A stretch of 64,000 nucleotides of DNA, from NCBI GenBank assembly GCA_037043015.1, contig CM073322.1, forward strand, positions 4,971,601-5,035,600, given 5' to 3'. The position numbers were made by a program, and so were the translations under genes. Source of the DNA: Bryum argenteum (lineage: Eukaryota; Streptophyta; Bryopsida; Bryales; Bryaceae). This document shows, in pieces, positions 23,560 to 35,722 of this stretch. The notes below the pieces were generated by a model. The model saw nothing but the letters and a program-made list of their open reading frames with translations. It did not search any database and was not told the DNA's origin. Numbering within the stretch: position 1 is the stretch's first letter; the number at the start of each line of letters is the position of its first letter.

Positions 23560-26000
23560 AGGCCTCATGGTTCAAAATTTAATACACGATGATCATGTAT
23601 TAATACTCAAAATAGATTTGAAAATCTCATCATTTTCACTTTGAGGTAGAAATGCCACCATTACACATATTGCAATGATAAAATCACCAACTAGAAAGAT
23701 GTTTACCTTCATCTCAATAACACCTTTGCCTAAAAAAAATCCTCAAAAAAATCTTGGCACAAATATTGCCTTGCAGTGATAAAAATTGCCCCAATTTCTA
23801 CAAAGGAAAAATGTCCGGAACTAGACCCCTTGTTGCCTTGCACTAAAATGCATGCCTTACAACTTGGAAGAATTAAAGGATTCTACAACTGCAACTAAAC
23901 TCAAATTAGAGTCCAACCCAACAAACAAACTGAAATCCAATCGTGGATGAAGGAGAAACAACTTCTCAAAACCATGTAGTTTTTTAATTTTTCAATATAG
24001 TAACATCATCAAATCACTACCCTAAATAATCAGATTAAAAATCTTTCGATTACAAAGTTGTTGGATTTGATCTTGAGATCATACTTATGCAAAATAAATT
24101 ATGAATAACTAGATTGGATTTCACATTTTCACATGATTGGCTTCCAATTATAGAACATGCTCCATGTTTGAAAACTCAAAAACTAGAGGTGTCTTCACTA
24201 AAATTCTAGTTACAAATTCAAAATTTCTTATTTAGGTCTCCGGTTTCTTACACAAACAAAACTTGACTTGGGACTCAACCCAGGTGATTTCATACAGTAG
24301 AAACTTTGAATAGAGAAGTTATGAATCTTCAAAGTAGTTGCCTTCCATCCAAAATGTAGTTTTTCTACATTCAGCGCTTCTAGGGGACTCTTTAAGGTCT
24401 CCATCCAAGATGTCATTTTTTACATTTATTTTTTCGTGAAATTCTATACATGAGTATGATCCTATGATGAAATTCAACAACTTTGTTACCAATACATTCT
24501 TCATTTGATTAATTTTGATATTGGATATGCAATGATATTTCTTTATTGGAAAATTTGAAAAAAATATATGGTTTTTGAGGAGTTGGTTTGCCTTCATCCA
24601 CCGTTGAATATCATCTCTCTTTATTGGGTTAGATTTTCATTTGAATCTAGTTTATGTGGTACAAGCCTTAACCCCTAAACTTCATTGCCTACGTGTAAAC
24701 AAAAAACACATATTCAAAAAAGTGCCATAGATGAAAATGAAGATAAGCTATTCAGATGTCAACTAGACAAAGTTGTAGTGGACTAGTTGTAGGTCATGTG
24801 GACTAATAGATTGTGAGATCATGAGGGCTATTGAGCTATGAGCGCTCATAGATTGTAAGATTGTAACGTACTAGTACCCAAAACAAGTTACAAAATTTCA
24901 TCATTTTCACTTCAGAGTGGAGATTCTACAAAACAGCTACTCCAATATTAAAAAATTCAACTAGAAAGTTGTTCAACTTCAACTTGATATTACCCTTGTA
25001 CAAAACAATCATAAAAAAAAATTCTCGGCTCAAATAACCCCTTGCCATGGTGAAAACTGCCGGCAATTTTACAAAGGGAAAATAACCCAAAACTAGACTC
25101 TTTGCACTCGAATCTACGCCTAATTTACAAAACATCTTAATTTGATCTAAAGTTCTTGTACTAAGATCAAAATCTAATTGGAATCCACCCAGAAAATTAT
25201 ATTTGAAATCTAACGATGGATAAAGGGAATGTAACTCTTCAAATTTCTTTCATTTTTTACTTTTTCCATTGTGGAAACATCATTGCAAATTGAATATTAA
25301 AATTATTTGGATCAAAAATCTTCCGGTTAGAAAGTTATTAGATTTCAAATTAAATCATGTTCATGTTCTTCTTCCAAATTGCATAGCATGCTCTTACACT
25401 CTCAACAATTGACTTTGTCATATCCTACTCATTCGAGTACTTATTTGTACTTTTGTGAGTTTTTGGACTGCAATGACAGACCCCCAAAAAAGTAAAAAAC
25501 ATTTTTTTTTATCAATTTTCTTATATTTGTGAAAGTAAACTAATAGGGACATTGAGGACATTTAGGGGTTTACTTCATTGAAGATTTGAGAAATACAGGG
25601 CATCCATTTTAGTGCAAGGGGTCTAGTTTTGAAAGAATTTCTTTTTAAAAGTTTTTATATTGTTTTCACTATAGCAAGGATATTATTTTCATAAAGAAAT
25701 TTTTTCTCATTGTCTTTTGTTCAAGGGTGTCCCTTCGATGGAGGTAAACAACTTCCTAGTTGGGGATTATTTCATTACAATCACTCTACGGATAGCAATT
25801 CACTTTGAAGTTAAAAATGATAATCTTCCAAGGTCTTATTTGAGTACTATTATGTCATGATCTCGCAATCTATGAGGCCTCATCACTCATAATCTGACCC
25901 ACATGACGTACAATAAGTGTACTACAAGATGTGAATACCTTGCCTTCAATTCCATCTATAACACATATTGATATTGTGTTTTTTGGCTAAAACTTGGCTA
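23560..26000. repeat. Cluster of inverted (fold-back) repeats
   Basis: At least four arms of one repeat family lie here. Two are direct, around 23600-24130 and 24890-25350, sharing tcatcattttcactt, caactagaaag and aactagac. Two are inverted: 24230-24650 mirrors 23930-24130, and 25590-26000 mirrors 24700-25110. The layout suggests two adjacent elements of about 1.1-1.3 kb, each with long inverted arms. The second begins ttaacccctaaac at 24668, like the piggyBac-type ends. It is non-coding and the class is unassigned. Confidence 0.5.
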
Positions 26001-26441
26001 GGATGTTAAGGGTTCAAGAAGATTCATTAAACACCGAATTCGTTAATCTTGCACCCAAGAAGTGCAATGTACATTTGCAATCCGTTGTGACCAAAATCTC
26101 TAACTTTTTCAAATTGGTATACTGAATCACTATCAATGTACATACCCTATTTTCTTCATAACAATGTACACTTAATAAATGTCATTGCAACAAGCAAAAC
26201 TTCTATACAAGAATTTTGAAAACACTCATGATATTTTATCAACATTTTGGTAATGAATAGTCCATATGAGAACATGCATTTATTGCAACTTAATACTCAA
26301 ATACATTCATGATGAAAGAAAGCTTTCATTACTTTATTCCAAGTAAAAAATTACATGTTTTCTTGTCACAAATCAAATATATATCTGACACCGTCCAAAC
26401 GTGCATTGCACCCTTCACAATACGTGTTGTATAAAAACATA
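26001..26441. other. AT-rich spacer
   Basis: Nothing beyond low-complexity AT-rich sequence is recognised here. Confidence 0.4.
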
Positions 26442-26909
26442 TCACTCCATGTCTAGAAGAGTTTCCGCTATTAACTCAACATTTTCTAATTGCGGTTGCT
26501 CTTCCTCGGTGGTAGATGTAACTCCTCGCCCTTCACATGGACGCATCTCCCATGCAATCAAGGGGTCCGTATAATCCATTGCCCCTTCCACCACCATAGC
26601 ATCTATCACTCCAGATGGCACTGGCTCCAACCTTGAATTTTCTTCCAAAACAAACGATGCCTCTACAAACGTATGGTTGCCCTCTTCACCTACGCGGCGA
26701 AATCTCACCCCCTCTCGATTGAAGTAGAAAGCCTCATTTACTGGGATCGTTGCGTGCTCGATGTTTGCCCATTCAAAAGGTGCTTGTGAACACGTTGTCT
26801 CTACTGAAAGCGGAAAAACCTCATGTAACTTGTTCCCAAGGTGCTCTCTTGATTGGACTATGACCAACAAATGCTCCAAAAATGTCACCCGTGTTCCAAT
26901 ATCATCCAC
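26442..26909 (-). CDS. Unassigned open frame of 155 codons
   Basis: A single open frame stands out in a gene-poor region. It is acidic toward the C-terminus (EGRGVTSTTEEEQPQLENVELI) and has no domain I recognise. It has no ATG at its start: it opens at a GTG just after a TGA. A short ATG-led frame (MAPQSQWIEHG) runs into it from upstream in another frame, as if one base were lost or an intron lay there. A transposon-encoded accessory protein, an exon of a broken gene or a chance frame are all possible. Confidence 0.3.
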   Translation of the reverse strand: MDDIGTRVTFLEHLLVIVQSREHLGNKLHEVFPLSVETTCSQAPFEWANIEHATIPVNEAFYFNREGVRFRRVGEEGNHTFVEASFVLEENSRLEPVPSGVIDAMVVEGAMDYTDPLIAWEMRPCEGRGVTSTTEEEQPQLENVELIAETLLDME

Positions 26910-28019
26910 CCGTGCTCAATCCATTGGCTTTGAGGTGCCATGTTTATTATGCAGATATATCTAATAAACAAACAAAAATTAGTTTAGGTATAAGAAATGA
27001 AGCTCTTAAGTAATAAGTTATCAAGTGATAATGTTACATTTATCAATGTGATGTATTTATAAATATTTATTATTTTAAAACCAAATGAAATTTTAAAAAC
27101 AAAAGTTTATATTTTTACATTGGTTTATTTCCAAAAGTAAGATTTAAAAAATAAAAGTTTGTAAGATAGTATGCAACAATGTTGTAAAAAATGATGATTT
27201 TACAAACACATATAACTTTTGAATTAATAGAAAAAATTGTCGATTTTTGGAAAATGAACTATTGAAAAAACAAAAAACCCAAAAAAATCTATATCCACAA
27301 AAAACCACAAATTACAAGAAACCTGAAGGGTACAAACCATCATAAATAAATTTTAAAAATGGTATCGCAATGAAACTCATGAGTTACATAACGCTTTACT
27401 TTAATAAAAAAATAAAATTTGAAACAAAATTTAAAACTCAAATACAACAATTAATACCAAAACCACAAAAACCCACAAATAAACAAAAAAAACCTAGAAC
27501 TTGACAATATTGTTGTAATGAAATTCTAAAATCGTAAAAGAAAAACTATAAAAATTGCAAAACTACAAACGACACAAAATCCTATCACTACATAAATGCA
27601 TTCCAATGAAATCCTAAAATCCCAAAATAAACTACCAAAACCTATGAAACCAAATAACAGTATAGAACAACAATATATTTCAAACTATATTAATCCTTAA
27701 AGCTACAAAATAAGTTTGCAATGAAACCCTAATATCCCATGAATTTTTTTATAAACACAAAAAACAAGGAAACAACAAAATAATTAAATTAGTGTACAAA
27801 ACCCTAAAGCTACAAAAACATTAATTTGCAATGAAACCCTAGTTGCAAAAAAAAAGTTCACAAAAACTAGTGAAATCATGTAAAATTGAGTTTCTTAACA
27901 ATGAAACCCTATTTTATTTGGTATAAAGGGCTTAAGTGGTCATCATTTCTTGTTATTCTAAAAACAATCCACCTTCAAAGTATTTGAGATTTGCAAGTAA
28001 TGAAAATAAAATAAAGGGA
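26910..28019. repeat. A-rich tract with repeated 'caatgaaaccctaa' motifs
   Basis: This region is very A-rich. The motif gcaatgaaaccctaa or close variants occurs several times between about 27600 and 27910. No gene is visible. Such motif-dense sequence is common near the ends of large DNA transposons, but no terminus was found. Confidence 0.45.
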
Positions 28020-28383
28020 GGGGTACTTATACCCTCCCCTTTGCGGCCTTGCCGCTGCGGCAAGGCTGGTGACTTCGGAGGGAGGGCGGCGACCCAACCC
28101 CGCATGGGAGCCCCAAGGCCAGCCAGCAAGCGGCCAGTCAACCTGGGCTATAGGCGGCCAGCCAGCCTAGGCTGCCAGGTGGCCTGACTGTCGCGGCCAG
28201 CCAGGCGGCCAGCTTCTTACTGCGAGCCTGCTGGGGCCGGCCAGGCGGCCAGCTTCCTACTGCGAGCCTACTGCGGCCAGCCACCACCCCCGGCTAGGGA
28301 CTGCCGCTGGAGGGCTGCCACCCCTCCGCGCGTGCGGAGGTCTGTGGTACCGCCGGGCGGCCAAGGGGGGCTGTCCGGCGGCA
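28020..28383. repeat. GC-rich minisatellite island with hairpin
   Basis: A sharply bounded GC-rich block sits in AT-rich surroundings. It is built from variants of gcggccagcc. A 40-bp unit containing ccaggcggccagcttc is repeated in tandem (28201 and 28241). Near its left edge gccttgccg (28046-28054) and cggcaaggc (28058-28066) form a perfect 9-bp stem with a 3-base loop. An 83-codon frame over its left part looks like a by-product. Confidence 0.7.
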
Positions 28384-31119
28384 CAAGAGTTTATTTTTTT
28401 TATTTTGTATTTTTTATATTTTTAAAAATTATTTTTTTGTTATTGCTGTTAAAATCTTAAATGAACAAAAAAATCAAGAATTTATTTTAAAAATTTGGTG
28501 CTTATTACTTTTTGAAAGTTTTTTTCATTTTCGTTTGGTACATGATCTTGTTTTCTTTGTTTTCTTTTTTTCTAGATTTTGTTGTTTTCTTTTCTTCTCT
28601 TTTTCTTTTTCTTATTTTTACTTTTTATGTTTTGCTCTAGTTTTTGGGTTGGGAATTTGCATCTCCATGTAATATAGTATGGATAAATAACATGCATGTA
28701 GTATTTATAAATTACTCAAGGCGACCATTTATTTCAAATTTTAGTTTACTTATGTTTTGTGAGATTCCCAAGTCTGTATGGCTCTAACTTACTCAAATTT
28801 GATAAGATTGACTTGAGTTTTTTTGGGAGTGCCGGTGGCACAATATTAACAACACCTTCGACGATTTTCGGTTTTTTAAAAATAAAATAGAATTTTCATG
28901 AATATGACATTTTATAGTGAATAAAAATCATGGAGACAACCTCATATCATAATCTACTCTCATTTGTATTATCAAACCAAAATACACATCTTTACATTAC
29001 CAAAAAATAAAAGGGGACCCCTAACGTTTTTTTTGTCAAACGCTACGCAAGTAAAGAAATTTCCTAGGTCTTGCTTTAGTAATGTTCTTACAAAAACAGA
29101 AAGGTTATTTTATCAATGAGAAACGTTGTTTATAATTTCAAATATTTAAATTGAAAACATTGCTAGAGCAAGTACTAAGACGTTGTTTCACTTGAACAAC
29201 ATCTCCAAAAGACCTTGCAAATCCCACTCTTTTCTAGTAGTGTTGTTTATAAATTTCCATACTCAAATACAAAGTTTGAGGTACAAGGGGCATGCACATA
29301 TTTTTTTCAATAATAATTTATGCTCGGAATCAGAGATCTTGACAAACATGTGATTTTATCTCTTACCAAATAATTATTTTTCCATATGCAAGACATAAAG
29401 AGTGCATGTTATACACTATAATAACTTTAGTAGTTTTATTTTCAAATATTGTGGCATGTATAACGCCTTAATGGGATATTTGGAATTTAAGTGGCTTTCA
29501 GTTGTAAAACATACCTTACGTTTTCAAGTCTCTCAAAATAGAGCTACCTTCATATTATAACATGCTATACATTCATAAAATCTTCTTCAACTTTGTGATT
29601 TGTAGCAAAAAACCTAGACTTTGATTTGGAGTCCAATCTAAGTGAATCTATCAACATTGAATGCTATGGAAAAGTCTCAAAGGTCTCTGAATGGATTTGA
29701 GCTTGTCATCCAAAGTGTCCAACTTGGATAATAGGATCTCATAGGTGTTACATCAATTTCTAGTTTAAAATCAAGTGAACTTGTTGATTTGATAGTAGAG
29801 TGTTAAATATAATGCTTACCTTGAGATTTTTAAGCTTCACATTATGAATGACATAGTGTTTGTGGGTTTCTTGTAGGTTGATAAACATGGAGAATTTGGG
29901 TTTCGGAAGTCTGGTTGTTGGGTATCAAATTATAGCACCTCCCTGAGCAAGAACAAATTCAGTAGGCAAAAGACTTCTACGTAGTCTTCCAACAGATTTT
30001 GACAGACAAAGCTTTGAAGAGGAATGGAACTTGAGTAGGCCCGATGGAGTTGTAGAGCTTCTTATAGAGAACTACGTATTGATGGGGAAACACAACATGC
30101 AAGAATCAAAGAACAACAACGACTTTGTATTCCAATATATGGTGTTTCAACGGAGCGAAACATCAAAATTCTAACTTTTGCAATACCACACCTTCTAGCT
30201 TACATTGCAATGCAAGTTATATACATAGATAACGAATGCCTTCAAAATGATATGGACTGTTAATAGTATAAAAATCAAGTAGAAATAGATATTTAAGGAA
30301 GGGAAGGTTTACTTATAGCATTGTAAGTTCATTTTAGTAGTAATCATAAATTATGGTTACTAACTAAAGAAGTTTGTAGAAGTATTGGATTTCTTATACG
30401 TTACATGCTTTTATTGTTACAAAAATGCGATGAACTTTTGGATGTCTTGGCCATTTGAACCACTTGAAGGGGTCTAAAATTTGATAAATGAATAGTACAC
30501 ATAAAAGTAAGATACATCGCATCCAATTATGAGGTTCAATAATTACCAGAAATAAATATTTCTTTAGAATTTTGATATTAAAATAGGATACCACATTCAA
30601 GGACGAAATGGTCCACCTAATTTCTCTAAATGCGATTTTTTGAACCATCCATTTGCAAGTGCATGATTCTACCCCCAAGTGCAAAAATTCCTAATTTTGT
30701 GTTATTATCTTATTAGCTATGCGAATTTCTTGGCAAGCAGATCATGACCAATATAGTGATTATACTCTTGGACGATTTTGGCTTCAAAGTCTATAAGCCT
30801 AATTGCAATATATTGTAATAAGATATAGCTCAAAAATTTGTCCACAACCATCTGTACATGATGACATAGAAGCACTTGTCAAATGATTTATATGTTTCAT
30901 GTTCATAAATCAATTATCACATCTGTTATTTTTTCTTGGATTTTTACTGGTTTAGAAGGTCATATTAAATTATTATTGTATTAGCAAAACTTTGAGGAAA
31001 AGTGACAATGGTATTAATTCATTTTAGAAACAAAAAAAATGTAAAAAAATGATAGGCACTTCTATGTTATTATGAAGAAATAATTCTAGACAAGTTCTTA
31101 GATATTATTTCTACTCTCC
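28384..31119. other. AT-rich, gene-poor spacer
   Basis: This long AT-rich stretch has only short chance frames. No RNA gene, element terminus or conserved coding segment could be recognised. Confidence 0.4.
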
Positions 31120-31680
31120 TTGAAGTTCAAAATGGGTTTGGTAATTTTGGCGCCCTAGATAAAGAAGTTAAAAGCAAGAAAACTGCATAAGATTTTTATT
31201 GGGTGCCCTCTATATTGCACAGTCTATGTGGTAAAAATTACAAAGTTAAGTTCCAATTCCTAAGTCTTCTAGGGCAATCCTTTGGTCGGGAGCCAAAATA
31301 GGACAGCTTTAAAGAGTAATGCTTTTCAAAATATAAATAAAAAATGAACAATTCTCCATACTAAATCACTACTCAAATACCTAAGTGCCTTGAGTCAAAA
31401 AGCGTGCCAATTTTATATATTAGGAGCTTCCAAAACCCCAAAAACCGTCTTCACAATGCACTCAAAAACTTGGGAGACAAACTTTGGATGATATGATCTC
31501 TCAAATGGTAAAAATCCAATGGTCAATTTTTGAAACACTAACTAAAAATAGTCGTAGGTACAAGATCTTACGGTCGGAATTTTAAAATACCAAAAGAACC
31601 TAGTTCACACCCCCGGGAGTGCATACAGGTAGAATAGTACAATTTTTAGATTTCAAGCTCCCAAACATACCATGGTAATT
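31120..31680. mobile_element. Diverged piggyBac-type MITE, inverted orientation
   Basis: Read on the minus strand the sequence follows the copies at 1-579 and 10015-10745: gtttgggagcttg, the caagatcttacggtc block reversed, and gggtgccctctatattgcac. Both terminal TTAA sites are gone. It is an old, degraded copy. Confidence 0.55.
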
Positions 31681-32508
31681 TAAGAGTTATATTTTTGTGT
31701 ATCACATGGTAATTCTGATTGACATTGTCAAAAATTCCTTGCAACGAAAACCTTTAATCAATCCAATGCATATATTGCTGACATTATGAAAGATACCATA
31801 AGATATAGATGTGAATTATAGTTCTATGATTTTAAAATATTATTGTTGATGATCTCACAAGTGATAGATCCCATAGTCATGCATACACAATATGAAGAAC
31901 TTTGAAGAGCTTGAAGTGTTCTGGTTATTGGTATTTAATTGTCACTAAGTGTTGATTAGATTTAATAAACATAACAAAGAAAAGAAGGGGTTAAGGAATG
32001 AGGAACATGAGAAGCGGAGTGGAGATTGACGGAGCGGTCCAACGAGGGAAGAGAGGACGGGGAACCAAGAATGAATGATGGGATTCGAGAATGGGAGTAG
32101 GGGGACGAGGAATTGACGAACTGCGAACAAGGGAATGGAGGATGGGGAATTGGAAAGGACGATGAGGGAACAGAGGACGAACAACTAGGAAGTGGAAACA
32201 ATATATTAGAAGTGTAATATTATAGAGGAAGAAGGGGGTGCATATATACGTGCACCTATGCATTGTCCACGGAGCCTATGCAACAACTCATGTGACGGAA
32301 GCGTCACCTCCCCATGTTCCTATAATTTTCAAAGAGCACCAATAAAGAGCAGCCTTGTTGGAGGGACGGGCATCTTACTTGTACCTAAATAAATTAGTAC
32401 CATCAACACCATCCACAACTATGATAATCATGTCCACAACCTTTCTTATGAAATGCCAATTTTACCATGCTTATATCCAACCAAAGTTACAATTATCATC
32501 AATTATTA
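31681..32508. other. Spacer with purine-rich low-complexity tract
   Basis: The interval 31980-32200 is strongly GA-rich on the plus strand (repeated variants of gaggatgggga). Open frames on the complementary strand are Ser/Pro-rich artefacts of that bias. Nothing else is recognised. Confidence 0.5.
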
Positions 32509-32698
32509 CTCCCTTTGTCTCAGAAAAACACCATGCTTTGCTAAAAATGGTTGATTTGTCTCATGACCGTCTACATTACACACTAGCATAGTTGAACATG
32601 GTCTAGATGGCCTGGATTACTGATTAATATCAAATCTTGGTGTTATTGTGATACGGGTGTTTGAACCAAATCATGATGTTTTTCCGAGACGAAAAGAG
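32509..32698. mobile_element. Stowaway-type MITE, 190 bp
   Basis: The ends are ctccctttgtctcagaaaaa on the left and, read inward from the right, ctcttttcgtctcggaaaaa. TA is duplicated at 32507-32508 and 32699-32700. The CTCCCT..GTC terminus and TA target are the signature of Stowaway elements, which are mobilised by Tc1/mariner-class transposases. It has no coding capacity. Confidence 0.85.
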
Positions 32699-32983
32699 TA
32701 TAATCGTTAAATTTGTGTGATACAATGTGGATGGAATTTAACTTTTGACTTTCTTTTCAGAGTAGAGCTCAACGATTATTGTAATTATTTATTAATGTAT
32801 ACTGGCCATGGTAAGTATGCATTCAACTACCTATTTTATGAAAACGTTAGGACCTCTTCTGAGAAACCAAATTTCAACTAAAACAATGTAAATGGCTCTT
32901 TTCATTCAATGGATTTTTATATTACACATTTTGAGAATAAATTTGAATTGAAACATAAATGATTCTCTTTTATCTTCAAACCT

Positions 32984-33029
<46 letters not shown>

Positions 33030-33541
33030 ATGTTAGGCTTCAAAATGGACATAGTATTTTATTTTTTTCTACTATACACTCATCTATATTTTTATCTATT
33101 TGTAATTTCTCTCTTGTGCTAGTTTAGTTACATGTGTACAGCTCAAATTTTCCAAACTACTTCATATGCTCCTTTGTATAGATTGAAACTTAGAAGTAGT
33201 GTGTGTGGCAAAATTGAGTCAACCTTAATGAAAGAGATATTTGGCCGTCAATTGCTGACAACCCATTAACATTTTTAACGTGGAGGAGATATAATATGTA
33301 GTGTATCATTTGACATAGCATCCATGGTGACATATAAAAAAGTTATAAGGAGATACATGTCATTCAACACATACACTTGGCTTGATTCGCGTTTGCATGG
33401 CATGCCATAATAAATGCAATGAAGTGATATAAAATGGATGAAAGACTTCTAAGACTAGATTGGCATGGGTACAACAAGTGTCAATCTTGACAAACCCATG
33501 TGAACTTAGTGCACATTGTAAGCAGAGTGTGAGGACAGACC
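32699..33541. other. Spacer with a 39-base poly(T) run
   Basis: A pure T run covers 32986-33024. No gene or element boundary is recognised. The run could be a reversed poly(A) tail of an old retroposon, but no retroposon body is visible beside it. Confidence 0.45.
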
Positions 33542-34380
33542 ATGGTACACTTAGATGAGCTTTGTGGTAGTGCTGGAAGAGACCTTGATAACTCCATTTT
33601 GGTGATGTTGCAAGCTGGTGGGACTACACGAGATGTAGCACATGAGTTGCACGTGTCTCACAGTCATGTTGCAAGACTCAGAAAGAACATATTATGTGAT
33701 TTGTCACCTAGTGGTGGTCGTAGACCACAAGTGCTAAGTAATGCACAAAAGAAAGCATGTGTTCGTGTTGTTAGATCAGGTCCTGGAGGTTTTGAAATTG
33801 CTACACAAGTTGGTCAATTTAACGTTGTGAGTGTTGATACAGTGCAAAGGACTTGATACAATGAGATCAAAAGTGAAGCAGAAGAAACCCAAATTGAACC
33901 AAAAACACATCAAAGATTGACTTAAATATTTCAGACATCATCAACATTGGACCGTCATGACTGGAAGCATGTCATCTTTTCTCATGAGACCGAGTTAAAT
34001 CAAGTTTGCTCAAATGGTCCTAGTTGGTGTTGGACTTCGAATAAACAATTTGTGATCCAAGACAAGTGCAACGTCCGACTGTGAAGTTTGGCGGTGGTTT
34101 ATAGATAGTATGGAGTTGCATGACATTACATGGCCTTGGTATGTTATGCAGAATCGAAGGAAGAACGGATCAACATCACTATAAAGAAATTTTGCAAAGA
34201 GATTAATTGTATACCATCTCTACATATAATCTTGATCCTTCAAATTTAATTTATCAGCATGACAATGATCCCAAAACATAAAGCAGAAAGATTTCGCCAA
34301 TGGTTGAGAACTTGAGTTCACAAAATTATGAATTTCAAGAGTTAGAGTCAGTTTTGCCACTCAGTTTGCCACACATTGTA
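33542..34380 (+). pseudogene. Tc1/mariner transposase relic
   Basis: An open frame of 104 codons (33542-33856) has the N-terminal helix-turn-helix part of Tc1-like transposases (GGTTRDVAHELHVSHSHVARL, then GGRRPQVLS). After stops the catalytic domain continues. WKHVIFSHETELNQ carries His where the first catalytic Asp (FSDE) is expected. QHDNDPKHKA near 34255 retains the second Asp. The final DLNPIE region is not recognisable. It is broken by several stops and clearly inactive. A related, interrupted copy lies at 11181-12760. Inverted ends were not found. Confidence 0.8.
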
Positions 34381-34457
34381 TGTCAAGTACCTTCCTTAAT
34401 TCAAAATTTGTCATCATATACTCCATTGTGCTTCTAATAACCAAATCTCATAGTTAC

Positions 34458-34802
34458 TTAACCCTTAAACACCCAAGCAAACCCGAGGGGCTTGTTTCCA
34501 ATAGAATCTGCTCTGTAGCTCTCACTCTACTCAACTTCAAAGTTCAAACTTATATTTTCATGACAAACTAGTCACCTTCTTAGGATGGATTCAAAAAGTG
34601 AAATTTTACAATTCAAATCACAATTTGTGAGAGTGATTATGTGCTTTGAAAGGATAGTGATAGGTAGGTTGGAGTTGTACATAACCTTGTAGGAGGTTGC
34701 AAGCTCATCATTGTTTGGTTCATCCATAATGCCCAAGTCCAAAAGATGTTGTGATCCAATTTGGGTTGTCCGTTTTAGACCTCATGGGCGTTCAAGTGTT
34801 AA
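34458..34802. mobile_element. Short TTAA-bounded MITE
   Basis: The element is 345 bp, with TTAA at 34458-34461 and 34799-34802. The ends are acccttaaacacccaag on the left and, read inward from the right, acacttgaacgcccatg. It is non-coding. It shares its right TTAA with the next element. Confidence 0.65.
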
Positions 34803-35722
34803 CCCCTAAAAATCCAAGAAAGTCAAAATGACTTTTTGCTATTTCACATAGTCTATATTAAGGAGTTAAAAGCAATTTCTTCATTAAAGATTTTTAGTAA
34901 GTGCTCCTTACACTGCAAAGTGTGTGGTAAAATTAGCATAGCCAAAATCCAGTATTCGAACTTGCATTTAAAAAGATAAGTTTACAAGTCTAAAACAAGC
35001 TTCTTAACGTTAGTTCTAACGAGAACGCTTGGAAATATGTTCACTTCCAGATGACTACTCAAATTTCCAAGCGATCCAAGTTGAAACCTTCACAAATTTC
35101 ACAAAGGCAGCTTTAGAAGAGCAAGCCTAAAAGTTTTTGTAATTTTACATTTTTTTGTTTCAAGATTTGTCAAATTTGAAATTTTCAAAATTTTCAAAAA
35201 TTATCTGCTTATAATAGCCAAATAACATAATAAGATTTTGATTTCTAGAGCTATTTCTAAACAAACTACAATCAACATAATGCATGTTTTACCAAATTGT
35301 CAATTTTATACCTTCCTCTCAAGAAAAACATTGCATGAAGGTTAAAAAGTCAAATGGATTACGAGTCTCAAATATTTTACATGGCATGCTCAACTATTGT
35401 TTACATGGACAAAAATATGAAAAAAAGGTTTGGAGTTGAAAATATTTAACTCTCCCTCTGCAAAAAGTAGACTATGGGTGTCAAAGATTACCTAAGAATT
35501 GTTTTGCATAAACTTTGAACGCTACGATCTCACCACTTGGTGAAGATCCAACACTTCAAAATTTCTCATAGTAGTAGCAATCATAAAAAGGTTTCAAATC
35601 CTATGATTAAAAGTATAAAAAAATGTAAATAAAACTCGACCATACCTCAGTACTAACAAGGTGGTAGAAAGTCACAGATTAGGTTTTGAAGGTCTAAAAA
35701 CGTTAAGATTTCAAGGGGTTAA
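34799..35722. mobile_element. piggyBac-type MITE
   Basis: The element is 924 bp between TTAA 34799-34802 and 35719-35722. The left terminus is cccctaaaaatccaagaaag. The right terminus, read inward, is ccccttgaaatc. The interior resembles element B near both ends (ctatttcacatag, gaacgctacgatctcacc, caaggtggtagaaa). Confidence 0.8.

Noticed and set aside
27936-28187. Open frame over the GC-rich island
   Set aside because: High GC lowers stop frequency; the product is repetitive and has no domain.
31945-32263. Overlapping Ser/Pro-rich minus-strand frames
   Set aside because: They arise from a purine-rich low-complexity tract read on the opposite strand.
32986-33024. Poly(T) run as the tail of a SINE or LINE in reverse
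   Set aside because: No internal promoter, no coding body and no target duplication could be found next to the run.
33542-33856. A host helix-turn-helix regulator
   Set aside because: Downstream sequence continues into DNDPKHKA and other Tc1 transposase blocks, so it is a transposase N-terminus.
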